Source: Gottfriedia acidiceleris
GTDB taxonomy: Bacteria > Bacillota > Bacilli > Bacillales > Bacillaceae_G
Reading direction: 5' to 3'
NCBI RefSeq assembly: GCF_023115465.1
Contig: NZ_CP096034.1
Coordinates: 4,216,001-4,280,000 of the forward strand
Length of the DNA stretch: 64,000 nucleotides
The notes beneath the pieces were generated by a model that was not told the origin of the DNA, did not search any database, and worked only from the letters and a program-made list of their open reading frames with translations. The translations under genes and the position numbers were made by a program. Positions 1-9,413 of the stretch are shown here, one piece after another. How positions within the stretch are numbered: the stretch's first letter is position 1; each line of letters begins with the position of its first letter.

Positions 1-1213
1 ATACGGATGCAGCAGTAGTCATTAAACCGAATACAGTCCATGGTTGGCGACCTATTTCCGTCATAACCCATCCAGCTGTATTTGCAATAAACGGTAAAGA
101 AATTAGTAAAATTGATGCCTTTAAGAATAGATTTTTTGATTCTAATTTCTTACGATAGCTAAAATATAAACCTAGCATCGCCATTAAAATCATGACCATT
201 CCTGCTCCTGCCATTATTCTAAAGCTCCAGAAAGTTGTATTAACTGGTGGAATATAATTTCCAGGACCATATAATTTCTCGTACTGCTTTTGTAATGTAT
301 TCATACCAGGTACTTTACCTTCAAACTTCTCATAAGCCAGATAACTTAATAAATATGGTACTTCTACCTCGTATTTATTTTCTTTCTTTTTCGAATCAAT
401 CAGACCAAAGACCATCCAGCTTGCAGGGTCTCCGCTGTCTTTCCATAGACCTTCACTTGCAGCCATTTTCATCGGCTGAGTTTTCATTAAATGCTTCGCT
501 TGAGAATGTCCGCTAAATGCAACACCAATTCCTGCAATTAGCGCGAACACCATTGCAAGATTAAATGCTTTTTTAAATAATTCTATTTCCTGTTTTTTTA
601 AGATTTTATATGCACTTACACCAGCAACAAATAACGCGCCAGTTGCTAATGCTCCAGCGATTGTGTGAGGAAACTCAACTTTAAGTTGTGGATTTGTAAT
701 AATCGCTAAAAAGTCGGTCATTTCTGCGCGACCATTTTTAATCGCAAAGCCAACTGGCTCCTGCATAAAAGAATTGGCTGCTAAAATCCAAAATGCAGAC
801 ATTAACGTTCCGAATGCAACTAACCAAATACACATTAAATGAATTTTTTTATTAAGTCTTTCCCAACCAAATATCCATATGCCTAAAAATGTAGATTCCA
901 TAAAAAATGCTAAAAGTGCCTCAATTGCAAGTGGTGCTCCAAATACATCACCTACGAAACGAGAGTATTCAGACCAGTTCATACCAAATTGAAACTCTTG
1001 AATAATACCTGTCACAACACCAACCGCAAAATTAATTAAAAATAAGTGCCCAAAGAATTTTGTTAACTTTTTATATTCTTCTTTATTTCGAAGCACATAC
1101 AATGTTTCCATAATTGCTACCATAAATACTAAACCTATTGAAAGTGGTACAAATAAAAAATGGAAAATTGTTGTAGAACCAAATTGTATTCTTGCAAGCT
1201 CTAACACACTCAC
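1..1213 (-). CDS. cydA: Cytochrome bd ubiquinol oxidase subunit I (partial, C-terminus off the edge)
   Basis: Subunit I of the membrane quinol oxidase cytochrome bd, which reduces oxygen to water at high affinity. The translated protein begins MSVLELARIQFG and carries family blocks FHFLFVPLSIGLVFMVAIME, GMNWSEYSRFVGDVFGAPL, MESTFLG and TEIGRQPWTVFG, matching Bacillus CydA closely. About 404 codons are present; the family is near 468 residues, so roughly 60 C-terminal residues and any cydB lie beyond the left edge. The start is GTG at 1213, seven bases after an AAGGGGG ribosome binding site. An ATG just upstream is in another frame. Multiple hydrophobic segments fit an integral membrane protein. 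A Rex/Fnr-like palindrome lies about 205 bp upstream. Identification is near certain from sequence similarity recalled. Confidence 0.95.
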   Translation of the reverse strand, partial: MSVLELARIQFGSTTIFHFLFVPLSIGLVFMVAIMETLYVLRNKEEYKKLTKFFGHLFLINFAVGVVTGIIQEFQFGMNWSEYSRFVGDVFGAPLAIEALLAFFMESTFLGIWIFGWERLNKKIHLMCIWLVAFGTLMSAFWILAANSFMQEPVGFAIKNGRAEMTDFLAIITNPQLKVEFPHTIAGALATGALFVAGVSAYKILKKQEIELFKKAFNLAMVFALIAGIGVAFSGHSQAKHLMKTQPMKMAASEGLWKDSGDPASWMVFGLIDSKKKENKYEVEVPYLLSYLAYEKFEGKVPGMNTLQKQYEKLYGPGNYIPPVNTTFWSFRIMAGAGMVMILMAMLGLYFSYRKKLESKNLFLKASILLISLPFIANTAGWVMTEIGRQPWTVFGLMTTAASV

Positions 1214-1417
1214 AGTACATCCCCCTTAGGATCAAAATCATTTCAAAAAAATTTTCATTAAGCTCGAGCGAAATTTTGAACATTTTTTCACAAATAAATC
1301 ATTAAGTAAATTTTAGAGAACCACTCTATAGTACTCTTGTTACTTCTAGTTTACTTTTCCAAAGGGGTTTTTGCCTTAATCTTTTTTGTCTAAATCGTGT
1401 CTATAAATTGTCTATTT

Positions 1418-1433
1418 TGTGACATAGTTCACA
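1418..1433. promoter_or_regulatory. Rex/Fnr-type operator upstream of cydA
   Basis: A perfect inverted repeat TGTGA-N6-TCACA, preceded by T so that one half reads TTGTGA. It fits both the Fnr box (TGTGA-N6-TCACA) and most of the Rex box (TTGTGA-N6-TCACAA). Both regulators are known to act on cyd or anaerobic respiration genes in Bacillus. It lies about 205 bp before the cydA start. I infer redox or oxygen control but cannot tell the two proteins apart. The rest of the 1214-1739 gap shows no convincing gene; an 86-codon frame there has a TTG start and no ribosome binding site. Confidence 0.6.
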
Positions 1434-1739
1434 TTCACTGATAAAGTTACTTTTTAATTCTAAAGAAAGCTCGTTGATTGGTGAGCCTTTACACGAAGAC
1501 AGAGGCGTAGTTGCACTCATATTTAATATTTCGTCGAGTTTTCTCCTCCGCTGGCAATTTATACTTAACGTGTAAAATAGTCGTCCCTTTTTTTCCTTAG
1601 CTTTGAGCTTATTAACTAAAAAAACATTACTGAAAGCAACCATATAATGGCATTGCTTCAATAATGTTCCGAAAAAGCTAAAAAAAGTTGTTCATTATTT
1701 AAGATAGAAATACTGGACCATAAACAAGGGCCCCTCCGA

Positions 1740-2030
1740 TTACGTATAACGTTCAAGTAATAATAAGGAAAGTACACTAATTATAATTGTTTGCGTTAGG
1801 CCTACCCCCATTATATGAATCGTTAAAAAAGTCAAAGGCCATAATGCCAAGAAAACGGCGATTAAAGGTCTAACTAGTGACGTCATCTTTTTGACTTTTG
1901 GTGAATTCTTATGCTCCATTAATATGCTTAATAAAGCAATCATCAAGATTAGAGAGGGTGTAATTGTTGCAAATAATCCTACAAAGGAACCAAAAAAGCC
2001 GCCCTCAACATTTCCAATATATCCGGCCAT
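1740..2030 (-). pseudogene. Chromate transporter (ChrA family) C-terminal remnant
   Basis: The 96 codons from the first ATG read MAGYIGNVEGGFFGSFVG, then a hydrophobic stretch with TPSLILMIALL and SPKVKKMTSLVRPLIAVFLALWP. These match the middle and end of ChrA-type half-transporters such as Bacillus YwrA/YwrB, normally about 180-200 residues. Recognisable family sequence (LVTTKMAGYIG) continues five codons upstream of this ATG without a start, and an in-frame TAA follows at about 2070. There is no ribosome binding site, and only 66 bases separate the ATG from the neighbouring yhgE stop. The N-terminal half is missing. I read it as a 5'-truncated remnant; a short expressed protein is possible but unlikely. 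Confidence 0.7.
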
Positions 2031-2096
2031 CTTTGTAGTAACTAAGTAAAAAAGAATTGAAATCTTTTTTTATAAGACTCCAATCCTTTTATTATT

Positions 2097-4277
2097 TTAA
2101 GCCTCGATTTCACTTAATTGTTTTTTCTTGGATAATTTAACTCGAACTGCAAAAGTTACATTTGTTAAGATAATGAATAACGCTGCAAATCCACATAAAT
2201 AGTAGACTTGATCCCAAACAAACCCTTTGCTAACAGAACTAGAGATTAATTCTCTGAATCCTTTTATTGCATAAGTCATAGGTAAATATGGATGAATGGT
2301 TTGGAAAAATGTTGGCGTTAATGAAATTGGGAAAGTACCTGAAGTTCCACCAATTTGTAATAACATCATAACAAACACTAAATATTGACCTATATTTCCT
2401 AATGTAACAGTTAAGAATTGTATTAATGAATAGAAGGTCAAGCTAGTGATAATGGTAAACACTACGAATAACCACACGTTTTTAACATCAAGACCCATAC
2501 CGTAAATTAAAACCATATCTGCTACGATTGATTGCATGATCCCCACGAAAATAAGAACACTATATTTACTAAAGAACCAAGCTAAACCAGTAGTCGGAGC
2601 AATAGAGTTCTTTCTCATTGGATAAACTGAAGTGAACATTAACCCACCTGCAAAAAGTCCAATAGATAATATATAAGGTGTTAATCCTACACCATATTCT
2701 TTTACATTATTTAATTTATGAGAAACTAGCTCTGTAGGTTCTGCAAAGAATTTATCAGTTGCATCACTAGTTTTAACTTTATTAACTTCATCTCCTCCAT
2801 CTTTTAGGGATTTATGAAGTTCAGTTGTTCCTTTTGTTAAATCAGTTGCTCCTTTCAATAAGTCTCCAGACCCACTATATAACTTATTCGTTCCATCAGA
2901 TAGTTGTTTAGAACCATTATTTAATTGATTGATCCCTTGGACTAATTGGTCCCCACCTGTATTTAATTTACCTAGGCCAAATGAAAGTAATGAACTTCCT
3001 TCACTTAATTCCTTTGTACCATTGTATAAAGCATTACTTCCTTGAGCTAATTGATTTGCTCCATTAGACGCTTCTTGCAATTTACTATTAAATAAACTTA
3101 AATTTGCATTTAATTCTTTTTGTCCAGCAAGTAGATTATTTGAACCTTCATATAATTGACCTTGTGCTGCAGCAATTTGATCAACACCATTTTTAATTTG
3201 ATTACTTCCTTTTGATAGTTGATCTAAGCTATTTGAAATTGCTTGTAATTTCTGTAATTCTTCTTTACTTAATGAACCCTCTTTCAATCCATTAACGATT
3301 GATTTAAGAGCATCATTAGTAGTACTTAGATTCTGATTAAATCCTGCTTCATTTTTTTGCAGTTGGCTTGAGCCAGCATAAGATTGTTTTAGTCCTGCAT
3401 TCAATTGGTTACTTCCAGCTTCTAGCTTAGAAGAACCAGCTTCGATTTTATTGCCACCATCTACTAGTTGCGATAGTCCATTATTTAAATCACTAGAACC
3501 TGCTTTTAATGTACCAGTTCCTTCTAGAAGAGCGTTTAAACCAGTATTTAATTTATTTGCACCATCACTTGATTGTTTAATACCATCCGATAATTGTGTC
3601 GCTCCACTTTTCAGTTTCGTACTACCATTTTCAAATGTGATCATGCTGTCATTTAATTTTTTTAAATTTTTATTTAAAACATCTGTTCCATCTGTTATTT
3701 TTGCTGCACCATCATTGATTTTACCGGCACCATCAGATGCTTTTGTCATACCTTCACCAATATCCTTGAAATTATCAAATACTGTTTTAGCATATTGTTC
3801 TGTAATTTCTTTTGAGATATTAGCATTTACTTCTTTCATTGCATTTGTACCAATTTGTGCGCCTACATAGTTTTTACCCGCATTCGTGTAATAATTTAAT
3901 TTCATTTTCTGCGGTTTTTCGTCTAATAACGTAGCTGCATTTTTGGAGAAGTTAGAAGGTAATTCGATGACTAAATAATATTTTTCATCGTTTAATCCTT
4001 CCATTGCCTGTTTTTTATTTGTAACTTTCCATTTGAATGATTTATTATCTTTCAATCCGTCTACAAAATCTTTCCCTACATTAAGCTTTTTATCATTAAA
4101 CTCAGTTCCCTTGTCATTGTTAACAATTGCGACAGATAGTTTTTCTGTTTTATTATAAGGATTCCAATAAGCTGATAAGAAAATTAATGAGTAAAGCATT
4201 GGTACAAGACCAATTGCAATGATTGTAGCAATCGTCATTGGTTTCTTTAAAATATTTTTCCATTCTTGTTTAAACAC
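2097..4277 (-). CDS. yhgE: YhgE/Pip-type ABC-2 membrane protein
   Basis: A 726-residue integral membrane protein of the YhgE/Pip family, related to ABC-2 permeases and ESX/type VII-associated proteins. One TM near residues 10-35 (KPMTIATIIAIGLVPMLYSL) is followed by an extracytoplasmic region with the family signature AIVNNDKGTEF. Then comes a long stretch of heptad-like repeats rich in SDG, NG and L (about residues 190-520), and about five C-terminal TMs (about 550-715). Start: GTG at 4277, seven bases after AAGGGGAG; the frame is open 20 codons further up but without a ribosome binding site. Bacillus subtilis has the same order, yhgD then yhgE. Homologues act as phage receptors or in export; the substrate here is unknown. 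Likely controlled by the TetR regulator just upstream. Confidence 0.85.
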   Translation of the reverse strand: MFKQEWKNILKKPMTIATIIAIGLVPMLYSLIFLSAYWNPYNKTEKLSVAIVNNDKGTEFNDKKLNVGKDFVDGLKDNKSFKWKVTNKKQAMEGLNDEKYYLVIELPSNFSKNAATLLDEKPQKMKLNYYTNAGKNYVGAQIGTNAMKEVNANISKEITEQYAKTVFDNFKDIGEGMTKASDGAGKINDGAAKITDGTDVLNKNLKKLNDSMITFENGSTKLKSGATQLSDGIKQSSDGANKLNTGLNALLEGTGTLKAGSSDLNNGLSQLVDGGNKIEAGSSKLEAGSNQLNAGLKQSYAGSSQLQKNEAGFNQNLSTTNDALKSIVNGLKEGSLSKEELQKLQAISNSLDQLSKGSNQIKNGVDQIAAAQGQLYEGSNNLLAGQKELNANLSLFNSKLQEASNGANQLAQGSNALYNGTKELSEGSSLLSFGLGKLNTGGDQLVQGINQLNNGSKQLSDGTNKLYSGSGDLLKGATDLTKGTTELHKSLKDGGDEVNKVKTSDATDKFFAEPTELVSHKLNNVKEYGVGLTPYILSIGLFAGGLMFTSVYPMRKNSIAPTTGLAWFFSKYSVLIFVGIMQSIVADMVLIYGMGLDVKNVWLFVVFTIITSLTFYSLIQFLTVTLGNIGQYLVFVMMLLQIGGTSGTFPISLTPTFFQTIHPYLPMTYAIKGFRELISSSVSKGFVWDQVYYLCGFAALFIILTNVTFAVRVKLSKKKQLSEIEA

Positions 4278-4302
4278 ATTCTCACTCCCCTTGTTAGACC
4301 AA

Positions 4303-4327
4303 TTGACCAAATGTGTATTATGGTCAA
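4303..4327. promoter_or_regulatory. Inverted repeat before yhgE
   Basis: TTGACCA and TGGTCAA arms separated by 11 bases lie 26-50 bp upstream of the yhgE GTG start, with an extra GACCAA half-site adjacent. It differs from the operators before yhgD. It may bind a regulator or shape the leader; the function is inferred only. Confidence 0.35.
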
Positions 4328-4416
4328 TCCATTGCATTTAAATAGTTTAATACTCCCTTTTATAAAAAAATAAAAGGTAATACTAAACCATTCTCCCGTT
4401 AAACTCATTTTCATGT

Positions 4417-5007
4417 TTATTCTGGACTTTTATTTCCTATTAATCCAAATAAAATTAATTGCACCATTTTATTTATAGCGTCATCTGTAATATGCATTGG
4501 ATCATTATCCAGAACACTCTTTTGTAGATTAAGAATTGATATAATCGTCGTAATCATACTTAAACTTAGTATAGGAATTTCTAAATGGAAATTTGTTTCT
4601 TTTGCAAGCATTCTTGATTCTATTTCTTCTTCAATTGGTGTTTTACGATAGATCTGTTGGAAGAAAATTTCTGATAACTCAGGGTGTCGTAAAGTTTCAC
4701 TGATCAAGATTTCAATTTGATTTCGATTCTTTTCTACCCATCTAATCCTTTTCTCAACATATAACCTAAGCAATTCTTCAATTGAAAGCTTACTAAAATC
4801 CTCTTCCATCCAAACGTCTTGAATATCTGGTTTTACACATGTAATTAATACATCCAGCTTGCTTTTAAAATACTTATAAATCGTTGCTTCGGAAATTTTA
4901 CTTTCTTTTGCAATTTGATTAATTGTCGTGCCATCATAACCATTTTTCGCAAATAAATGTTTAGACTTTTCTAGTATTAGATGTTTTGTTCTTTCTCCTT
5001 TATTCAC
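4417..5007 (-). CDS. yhgD: TetR-family transcriptional regulator (YhgD-like)
   Basis: A 196-residue one-component repressor. The N-terminal helix-turn-helix (about residues 8-55) reads HLFAKNGYDGTTINQIAKES and SEATIYKYFKSK, the standard TetR_N pattern. The remaining 140 residues are an all-helical ligand-binding domain that I cannot assign to a ligand. Start: GTG at 5007, six bases after a full AAGGAGG. It is followed after 139 bp by yhgE on the same strand, the same pairing as in B. subtilis, so it probably controls that membrane protein. Two palindromic sites sharing AAGTAAGTG lie 70-150 bp upstream of its start, which suggests autoregulation. Confident on family; the target is inferred from position. 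Confidence 0.85.
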   Translation of the reverse strand: MNKGERTKHLILEKSKHLFAKNGYDGTTINQIAKESKISEATIYKYFKSKLDVLITCVKPDIQDVWMEEDFSKLSIEELLRLYVEKRIRWVEKNRNQIEILISETLRHPELSEIFFQQIYRKTPIEEEIESRMLAKETNFHLEIPILSLSMITTIISILNLQKSVLDNDPMHITDDAINKMVQLILFGLIGNKSPE

Positions 5008-5077
5008 TTTTTACCTCCTTAAAAACCTTTGTTAAAAAGGAATTAAATTTTAGGTATTAGCATGCTACAAAAAAAGT

Positions 5078-5093
5078 AAGTGTTTATTCACTT
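5078..5093. promoter_or_regulatory. Probable TetR operator 1 (AAGTG...CACTT)
   Basis: AAGTG and CACTT arms around six bases; the left half extends to AAAAAGTAAGTG, identical to the left arm of the stronger palindrome 50 bp upstream. Two related palindromes before a TetR gene are the usual arrangement for autoregulation. Confidence 0.5.
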
Positions 5094-5127
5094 TTCTAGT
5101 ATATTCATCGAATTCGTATTCGTCAAC

Positions 5128-5153
5128 AAAAAGTAAGTGAACACTTACTTTTT
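5128..5153. promoter_or_regulatory. Probable TetR operator 2 (perfect 26-bp palindrome)
   Basis: A perfect palindrome with 12-bp arms (AAAAAGTAAGTG) around a 2-base spacer. It sits in the divergent region between the TetR regulator and the AGCS symporter, so it could also affect the symporter gene. Confidence 0.6.
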
Positions 5154-5295
5154 TAATCTTTTTTTAATATTTCCTTTTTTATACGACAAATATTAAAAAA
5201 ATGTTGCCTTAATCGGCAGTATAATTTATTATTACACTTTGTAGTCAAAATTATCGAATAATTTTGCGAATATTCTTACAAAGGAGAGGGATTTC

Positions 5296-6723
5296 ATGAC
5301 AGAATTGATTACAGTACTCAACGACTATCTATGGGCTAAATTAATTGTTATTTTATTAGTTGCAATCGGCCTATTTTTAACAGTCTATTTAGGATTTATT
5401 CAGTTTAAATTCTTACCTGAAATGATTCGATTATTAAGTGATGGTCGAAACAGAGACAAAAGCAAAAAGACTGTTTCTTCATTACAAGCGTTTATGATCG
5501 GAATGGCTGCTCGAATTGGTACGGGGAATATTGCCGGTGTTGCAACAGCAGTAGCATTAGGTGGACCAGGTGCAGTATTTTGGATGTGGTTAATGGCATT
5601 AATTGGTTCAGCATCAGCGTTTGTAGAAAGTACTTTGGCTCAGCTTTATAAAGTGAAAGATGGTTCTTCATGGCGTGGTGGACCTGCTTATTATATGGAA
5701 AAAGCTTTAGGTAATCGAAAGCTTGGTATTATTTTTAGTATTTTAATTACTTTATCTTTTGGTCTTATTTTTAACGCCGTACAAGCAAACACGATTGCTG
5801 CTTCGATTAATAATGAATTTGGCGTTAATACAAAAACAACTGCAATTGTACTTGCTATTATTACGGCATTAATTATTTTTGGTGGCGTACATTCAGTTGC
5901 AAAATTCTCAACTGTTTTAGTACCAATTAAAGCTGGTGTCTACATTATTTTAGCTTTATGGGTAATGTTTTCAAATTTCGATATTTTACCAGATGTATTT
6001 GGTGCAATTTTCTCTGAAGGAATTTTTTCGTTTAAACAAATGTTTGGCGGTGTCATGGGTGCTGCAGTTCTTCATGGAATTCGTCGTGGATTATTCTCAA
6101 ACGAAGCTGGTATGGGTTCAGCTCCAAACGCAGCTGCAACAGCTGACGTTACTCACCCTATAAAACAAGGTTTAATCCAAGCATTAGGTGTAATTGTCGA
6201 TACATTTATCATCTGTTCATCTACAGCTATGATCGTATTAGTTTCAGGCGTTTATAAAACATCTGAACTATCAGGTATTCCTTTAACACAGGAATCTTTA
6301 CGTGTAAGTCTAGGTGATTTTGCTGCAACATTCGTTTCAATTTCAGTATTCTTATTTGCATTAAGTACAATTATGGGTAACTATTACTATGGTGAATCAA
6401 ATATTAGCTTCATGAAGCATTCGAAAAAATCCATTTACCTATACCGTTTTGCTGTAATTGGAATGGTATTATTCGGTGCTTTATATAGCGCTGAATTAAT
6501 ATGGTCTTTAGCAGATATCTTCATGGGATTAATGGTATTAGTTAATCTTTACGCAATTACACGTTTAGCTAAAGTTGTAAAAGCTTTATTAAAAGATTAT
6601 GTTTCTCAAAAGAAACAAGGCTTGGATCCTGTTTTTTCTGCTGATAAAATCGAAAACATACCAGGTCGTGATCAGTTAGAGGCTTGGGTTGATGAAAAAG
6701 ACGCTAAGAAACAGATTGGATAA
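5296..6723 (+). CDS. Sodium:amino-acid symporter, AGCS family (alanine/glycine/glutamine)
   Basis: A 475-residue cytoplasmic-membrane symporter that couples amino-acid uptake (usually alanine, glycine or glutamine) to sodium or proton entry. Family blocks are clear: GNIAGVATAVALGGPGAVFWMWL (about 79-101), the WRGGPAYYM motif (about 124-132), and GLFSNEAGMGSAPNAAATA (about 264-282), which is the AGCS signature. About ten to eleven hydrophobic segments are visible. Length is usual for the family (B. subtilis AlsT, YflA and GlnT are 465-480). The ATG is preceded by AAGGAGAGGG at good spacing. It is transcribed away from the TetR gene and is monocistronic, ending in an intrinsic terminator. The substrate cannot be decided here. 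Confidence 0.93.
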   Translation: MTELITVLNDYLWAKLIVILLVAIGLFLTVYLGFIQFKFLPEMIRLLSDGRNRDKSKKTVSSLQAFMIGMAARIGTGNIAGVATAVALGGPGAVFWMWLMALIGSASAFVESTLAQLYKVKDGSSWRGGPAYYMEKALGNRKLGIIFSILITLSFGLIFNAVQANTIAASINNEFGVNTKTTAIVLAIITALIIFGGVHSVAKFSTVLVPIKAGVYIILALWVMFSNFDILPDVFGAIFSEGIFSFKQMFGGVMGAAVLHGIRRGLFSNEAGMGSAPNAAATADVTHPIKQGLIQALGVIVDTFIICSSTAMIVLVSGVYKTSELSGIPLTQESLRVSLGDFAATFVSISVFLFALSTIMGNYYYGESNISFMKHSKKSIYLYRFAVIGMVLFGALYSAELIWSLADIFMGLMVLVNLYAITRLAKVVKALLKDYVSQKKQGLDPVFSADKIENIPGRDQLEAWVDEKDAKKQIG

Positions 6724-6739
6724 TAAACTCTGAGTAACT

Positions 6740-6772
6740 ACCCTTCATCTTTTAAGATGAGGGGTTTTTTTT
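6740..6772 (+). terminator. Intrinsic terminator after the AGCS symporter
   Basis: Stem CCCTTCATCTT / AAGATGAGGG with a two-base loop, followed by nine or more T residues, directly after the symporter stop. Confidence 0.9.
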
Positions 6773-6790
6773 TATAACTCTTCTCCCCTA

Positions 6791-6816
6791 AAAAGCCACC
6801 AACGAATTATTGGTGG
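6791..6816 (-). terminator. Intrinsic terminator, minus strand
   Basis: A perfect stem CCACCAA / TTGGTGG with a 7-base loop; on the minus strand it is followed by CTTTTTAGG. It lies 35 bp beyond the stop of the VanZ-like remnant. Confidence 0.6.
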
Positions 6817-6850
6817 AGTTGGTTCATCACACTTAATTTTATATACTGTC

Positions 6851-7177
6851 CTAATCTGATTTTTCAAGAAGGTTTTTAGATATTTTGTTACCTCCTCCTT
6901 CTAATATTTTTATACCTAAATACATCCCAAGTGAGTTTAATAGTATATCATCAATATCGAAACTTCCTACAACATATTTTTTTTGTAAAAATTCTATAAG
7001 TATTACTAATAATATTGAAACTAAAATACAAATAGAAACTTTCATCTTTCTATAAAAGTAATAATAAACTATACATCCTAGAGGAATAAAAATTACAATA
7101 TTCCCTACGATATTCGAAAAGATATAAATAAAGGCAGTTTTACTGCCTAAATACCCTAATATAGTTTTTTTTGTATA
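6851..7177 (-). pseudogene. VanZ-like membrane protein remnant
   Basis: Only 64 codons follow the first ATG (7045), but the same frame stays open upstream to a TAA at about 7180. It reads family-like sequence there: FSNIVGNIVIFIPLG, typical of the VanZ block N-(I/L)-x-x-F-x-P-(F/L)-G. It then continues through the ATG into LIEFLQ and SFDIDDILLNSLGMYLG, the VanZ core. No start codon or ribosome binding site precedes the conserved part, and the first TM of VanZ proteins is missing, so the gene is 5'-truncated. VanZ-domain proteins are small membrane proteins linked to teicoplanin or lipopeptide tolerance; no activity can be assumed here. The 7178-7380 stretch beyond it holds nothing I recognise apart from AT-rich sequence. 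Confidence 0.65.
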
Positions 7178-7380
7178 TTAATCTAGTATTAGTTTCAATT
7201 AAAAAATCCAAACTAATAAAATATTAATATATTTTTAATGTATCATTTCAAGCTTGACCATTACCCGAAATAATCTGAAAACTTTATGTACTTTCTATAT
7301 TTTTCATAATTATGTCACAATGAAGGAGTATGTCCCTCACTTCTAACTCTCTCCCTACTCAAATTCTAAAAGGTATTTCA

Positions 7381-7416
7381 AAAAATAAAAAAACCGTCTG
7401 AAAAATATCAGACGGT
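7381..7416 (-). terminator. Intrinsic terminator of the DHA2 exporter/SDR unit
   Basis: Stem ACCGTCTGA / TCAGACGGT with a 6-base loop; on the minus strand a run TTTTTTTATTTTT follows. It lies just past the broken SDR gene. Confidence 0.85.
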
Positions 7417-7446
7417 CTTACTTCTTTCATTATAAAATTCCCCATC

Positions 7447-7676
<230 letters not shown>

Positions 7677-7697
7677 ATCAATTAGTCTGTATTGTAC

Positions 7698-9227
7698 TTA
7701 GGCTTTTACTGTTACCTTTTTTAAATGAGTTGTCGTCTCTTCAGAAGCTACTTGTTTGCCTTTCTTTATAAAGAAGGAAAGTAGTAAGCCGATGATCCCA
7801 ATTCCGACAATTACAAGATAAGCATCGTTAATTCCTTGAATTGAAGCCTCTTTAATTAGTTGTGCTTGCGTTAGGCCCTTTGTAGCTGCTGTAGGAATTA
7901 AATCCAACATATGAGTTTTAGTACGGTCTGTCATTACTGTAACAAGAAGTGAAGTACCAACAGCTCCGGCAACTTGACGAATTGTATTTGTTATAGCAGT
8001 ACCATGTGCATTCAATTCTTTTGGCAATTGATTTAAACCAGCTGTCTGGATCGGCATCATCATTAAAGCCATACCGATTCGGCGTCCCGTAGACATAAGA
8101 ACTAGATAAGTGTAGCTAGTTGAGTCAGTTAAGTTTGTAAAGCCAAGGGTAGTAGCAATCGTAATGATCATTCCAATAATAGCTAACCACTTTGCACCAA
8201 CACGATCGAATAGCTTTCCGGTAACTGGCATCAGGAAGCCCATTACCAGGGCACCTGGTAGTAGAAGAAGTCCAGACTCTACTGGTGTGTAACCACGAGC
8301 ATTCTGTAGATAAAGTGGAAGTAGCATCATATCAGCATACATAACCATTGTTACTGCGATATTAATAACTGTCGTTAATGAGAACACATTAAATTTGAAT
8401 GCACGTAAATCAAGTAAAGGATTATTTGAGATTATTTGTCTCCATGCAAATAGCACTAATGCAACAACCCCAGCAATAACCGTGCTAATTACTTCTGAAT
8501 CTGACCAACCTAATGTTCCAGCACGGCTGAAACCATAAAGTAATGCCCCAAATCCAATAGTAGATAAAGTAACACTAAGAGTATCAAATTTAGTGATGAT
8601 TCGATCTGATACGTTACGTAAATAAATGAATCCTAGTACGATTACAATAACCGCAAATGGAATCATTCCGTAAAACATCGTTTCCCATTTGTAATTCTCC
8701 ATAACGTAGCCTGCAAGTGTAGGACCTATCGCTGGTGCGAAAATAATCGCAAGCCCAACCATCCCCATTGCTCCCCCACGTTTTTCTGGAGGGAAAAGTG
8801 TCAAAATAACATTTGTAAGTAGTGGCATAATAATTCCAGCACCCGCTGCCTGAATCAAGCGTCCAGTTAACAAAATTGGAAAATCTGTCGCAATTGCAGA
8901 AACAATCGTTCCCGCTAAAAAGATAACCATTGAAGCTTGAAAAAGTTCGCGTGTTGTAAATCGCTGCATTAAATACGCAGTAATCGGTATTAATACACCA
9001 TTTACAAGCATATATCCTGTCGTTAACCATTGTGCTGTTGCTGCCTTGATATGAAAATCAACCATTAGCTCCGGAATGGCAACACTCATAAGCGTTTGAT
9101 TTAATGTTGCAAGAAAAGCACCTAAAATCAAAATAAACATAATAGGTCCTTTTTTTAGCGAATTTGTATCTGTTACAGAATTTTTACTCAATCCCCCATC
9201 AATCCTTTCTCTCTTTATCATGGACAT
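7698..9227 (-). CDS. MFS multidrug exporter, DHA2 (EmrB/QacA) family
   Basis: A 509-residue proton-driven drug exporter of the 14-TM DHA2 group, close to Bacillus LmrB/Mdr-type proteins. Visible signatures: LGAFLATLNQTLMSVAIPEL in TM1 (motif D1 region), TAQWLTTGYMLVNGV in TM2, GRLIQAAGAGIIMPL in TM4, and motif C-like GLAIIFAPAIGPTLAGYV in TM5. The start is uncertain: ATG at 9227 has no ribosome binding site, and a TTG at 9191 has AAAGGA upstream, which would shorten the protein by 12 residues. It is divergent from a TetR gene 186 bp away, the usual layout for a repressed efflux pump. A broken SDR gene follows. The substrate is unknown. Confidence 0.9.
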   Translation of the reverse strand: MSMIKRERIDGGLSKNSVTDTNSLKKGPIMFILILGAFLATLNQTLMSVAIPELMVDFHIKAATAQWLTTGYMLVNGVLIPITAYLMQRFTTRELFQASMVIFLAGTIVSAIATDFPILLTGRLIQAAGAGIIMPLLTNVILTLFPPEKRGGAMGMVGLAIIFAPAIGPTLAGYVMENYKWETMFYGMIPFAVIVIVLGFIYLRNVSDRIITKFDTLSVTLSTIGFGALLYGFSRAGTLGWSDSEVISTVIAGVVALVLFAWRQIISNNPLLDLRAFKFNVFSLTTVINIAVTMVMYADMMLLPLYLQNARGYTPVESGLLLLPGALVMGFLMPVTGKLFDRVGAKWLAIIGMIITIATTLGFTNLTDSTSYTYLVLMSTGRRIGMALMMMPIQTAGLNQLPKELNAHGTAITNTIRQVAGAVGTSLLVTVMTDRTKTHMLDLIPTAATKGLTQAQLIKEASIQGINDAYLVIVGIGIIGLLLSFFIKKGKQVASEETTTHLKKVTVKA

Positions 9228-9413
9228 AATTTACAAAGTGTTTAATAATTAACATGATATAAATTACATTATAATTAGTTAGTTAATTCTTACAACCGAC
9301 AATATTTCTAGAAATGTATCGTAGTTATCACTCTTTATGGTTCTGTAGTTAATTTCGATCATAATAAACACATCTGAAATAATTGTAAATTTTATTGAGA
9401 AAGGTGATTTAAA

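Noticed and set aside
1401-1661. 86-codon minus-strand frame upstream of cydA
   Set aside because: TTG start, no ribosome binding site, no recognisable sequence, and it overlaps the Rex/Fnr-like operator.
6796-6816. CCACCAA…TTGGTGG hairpin as a tRNA or tmRNA 3' end
   Set aside because: No acceptor or T-arm sequence adjoins it; it behaves as a minus-strand terminator.
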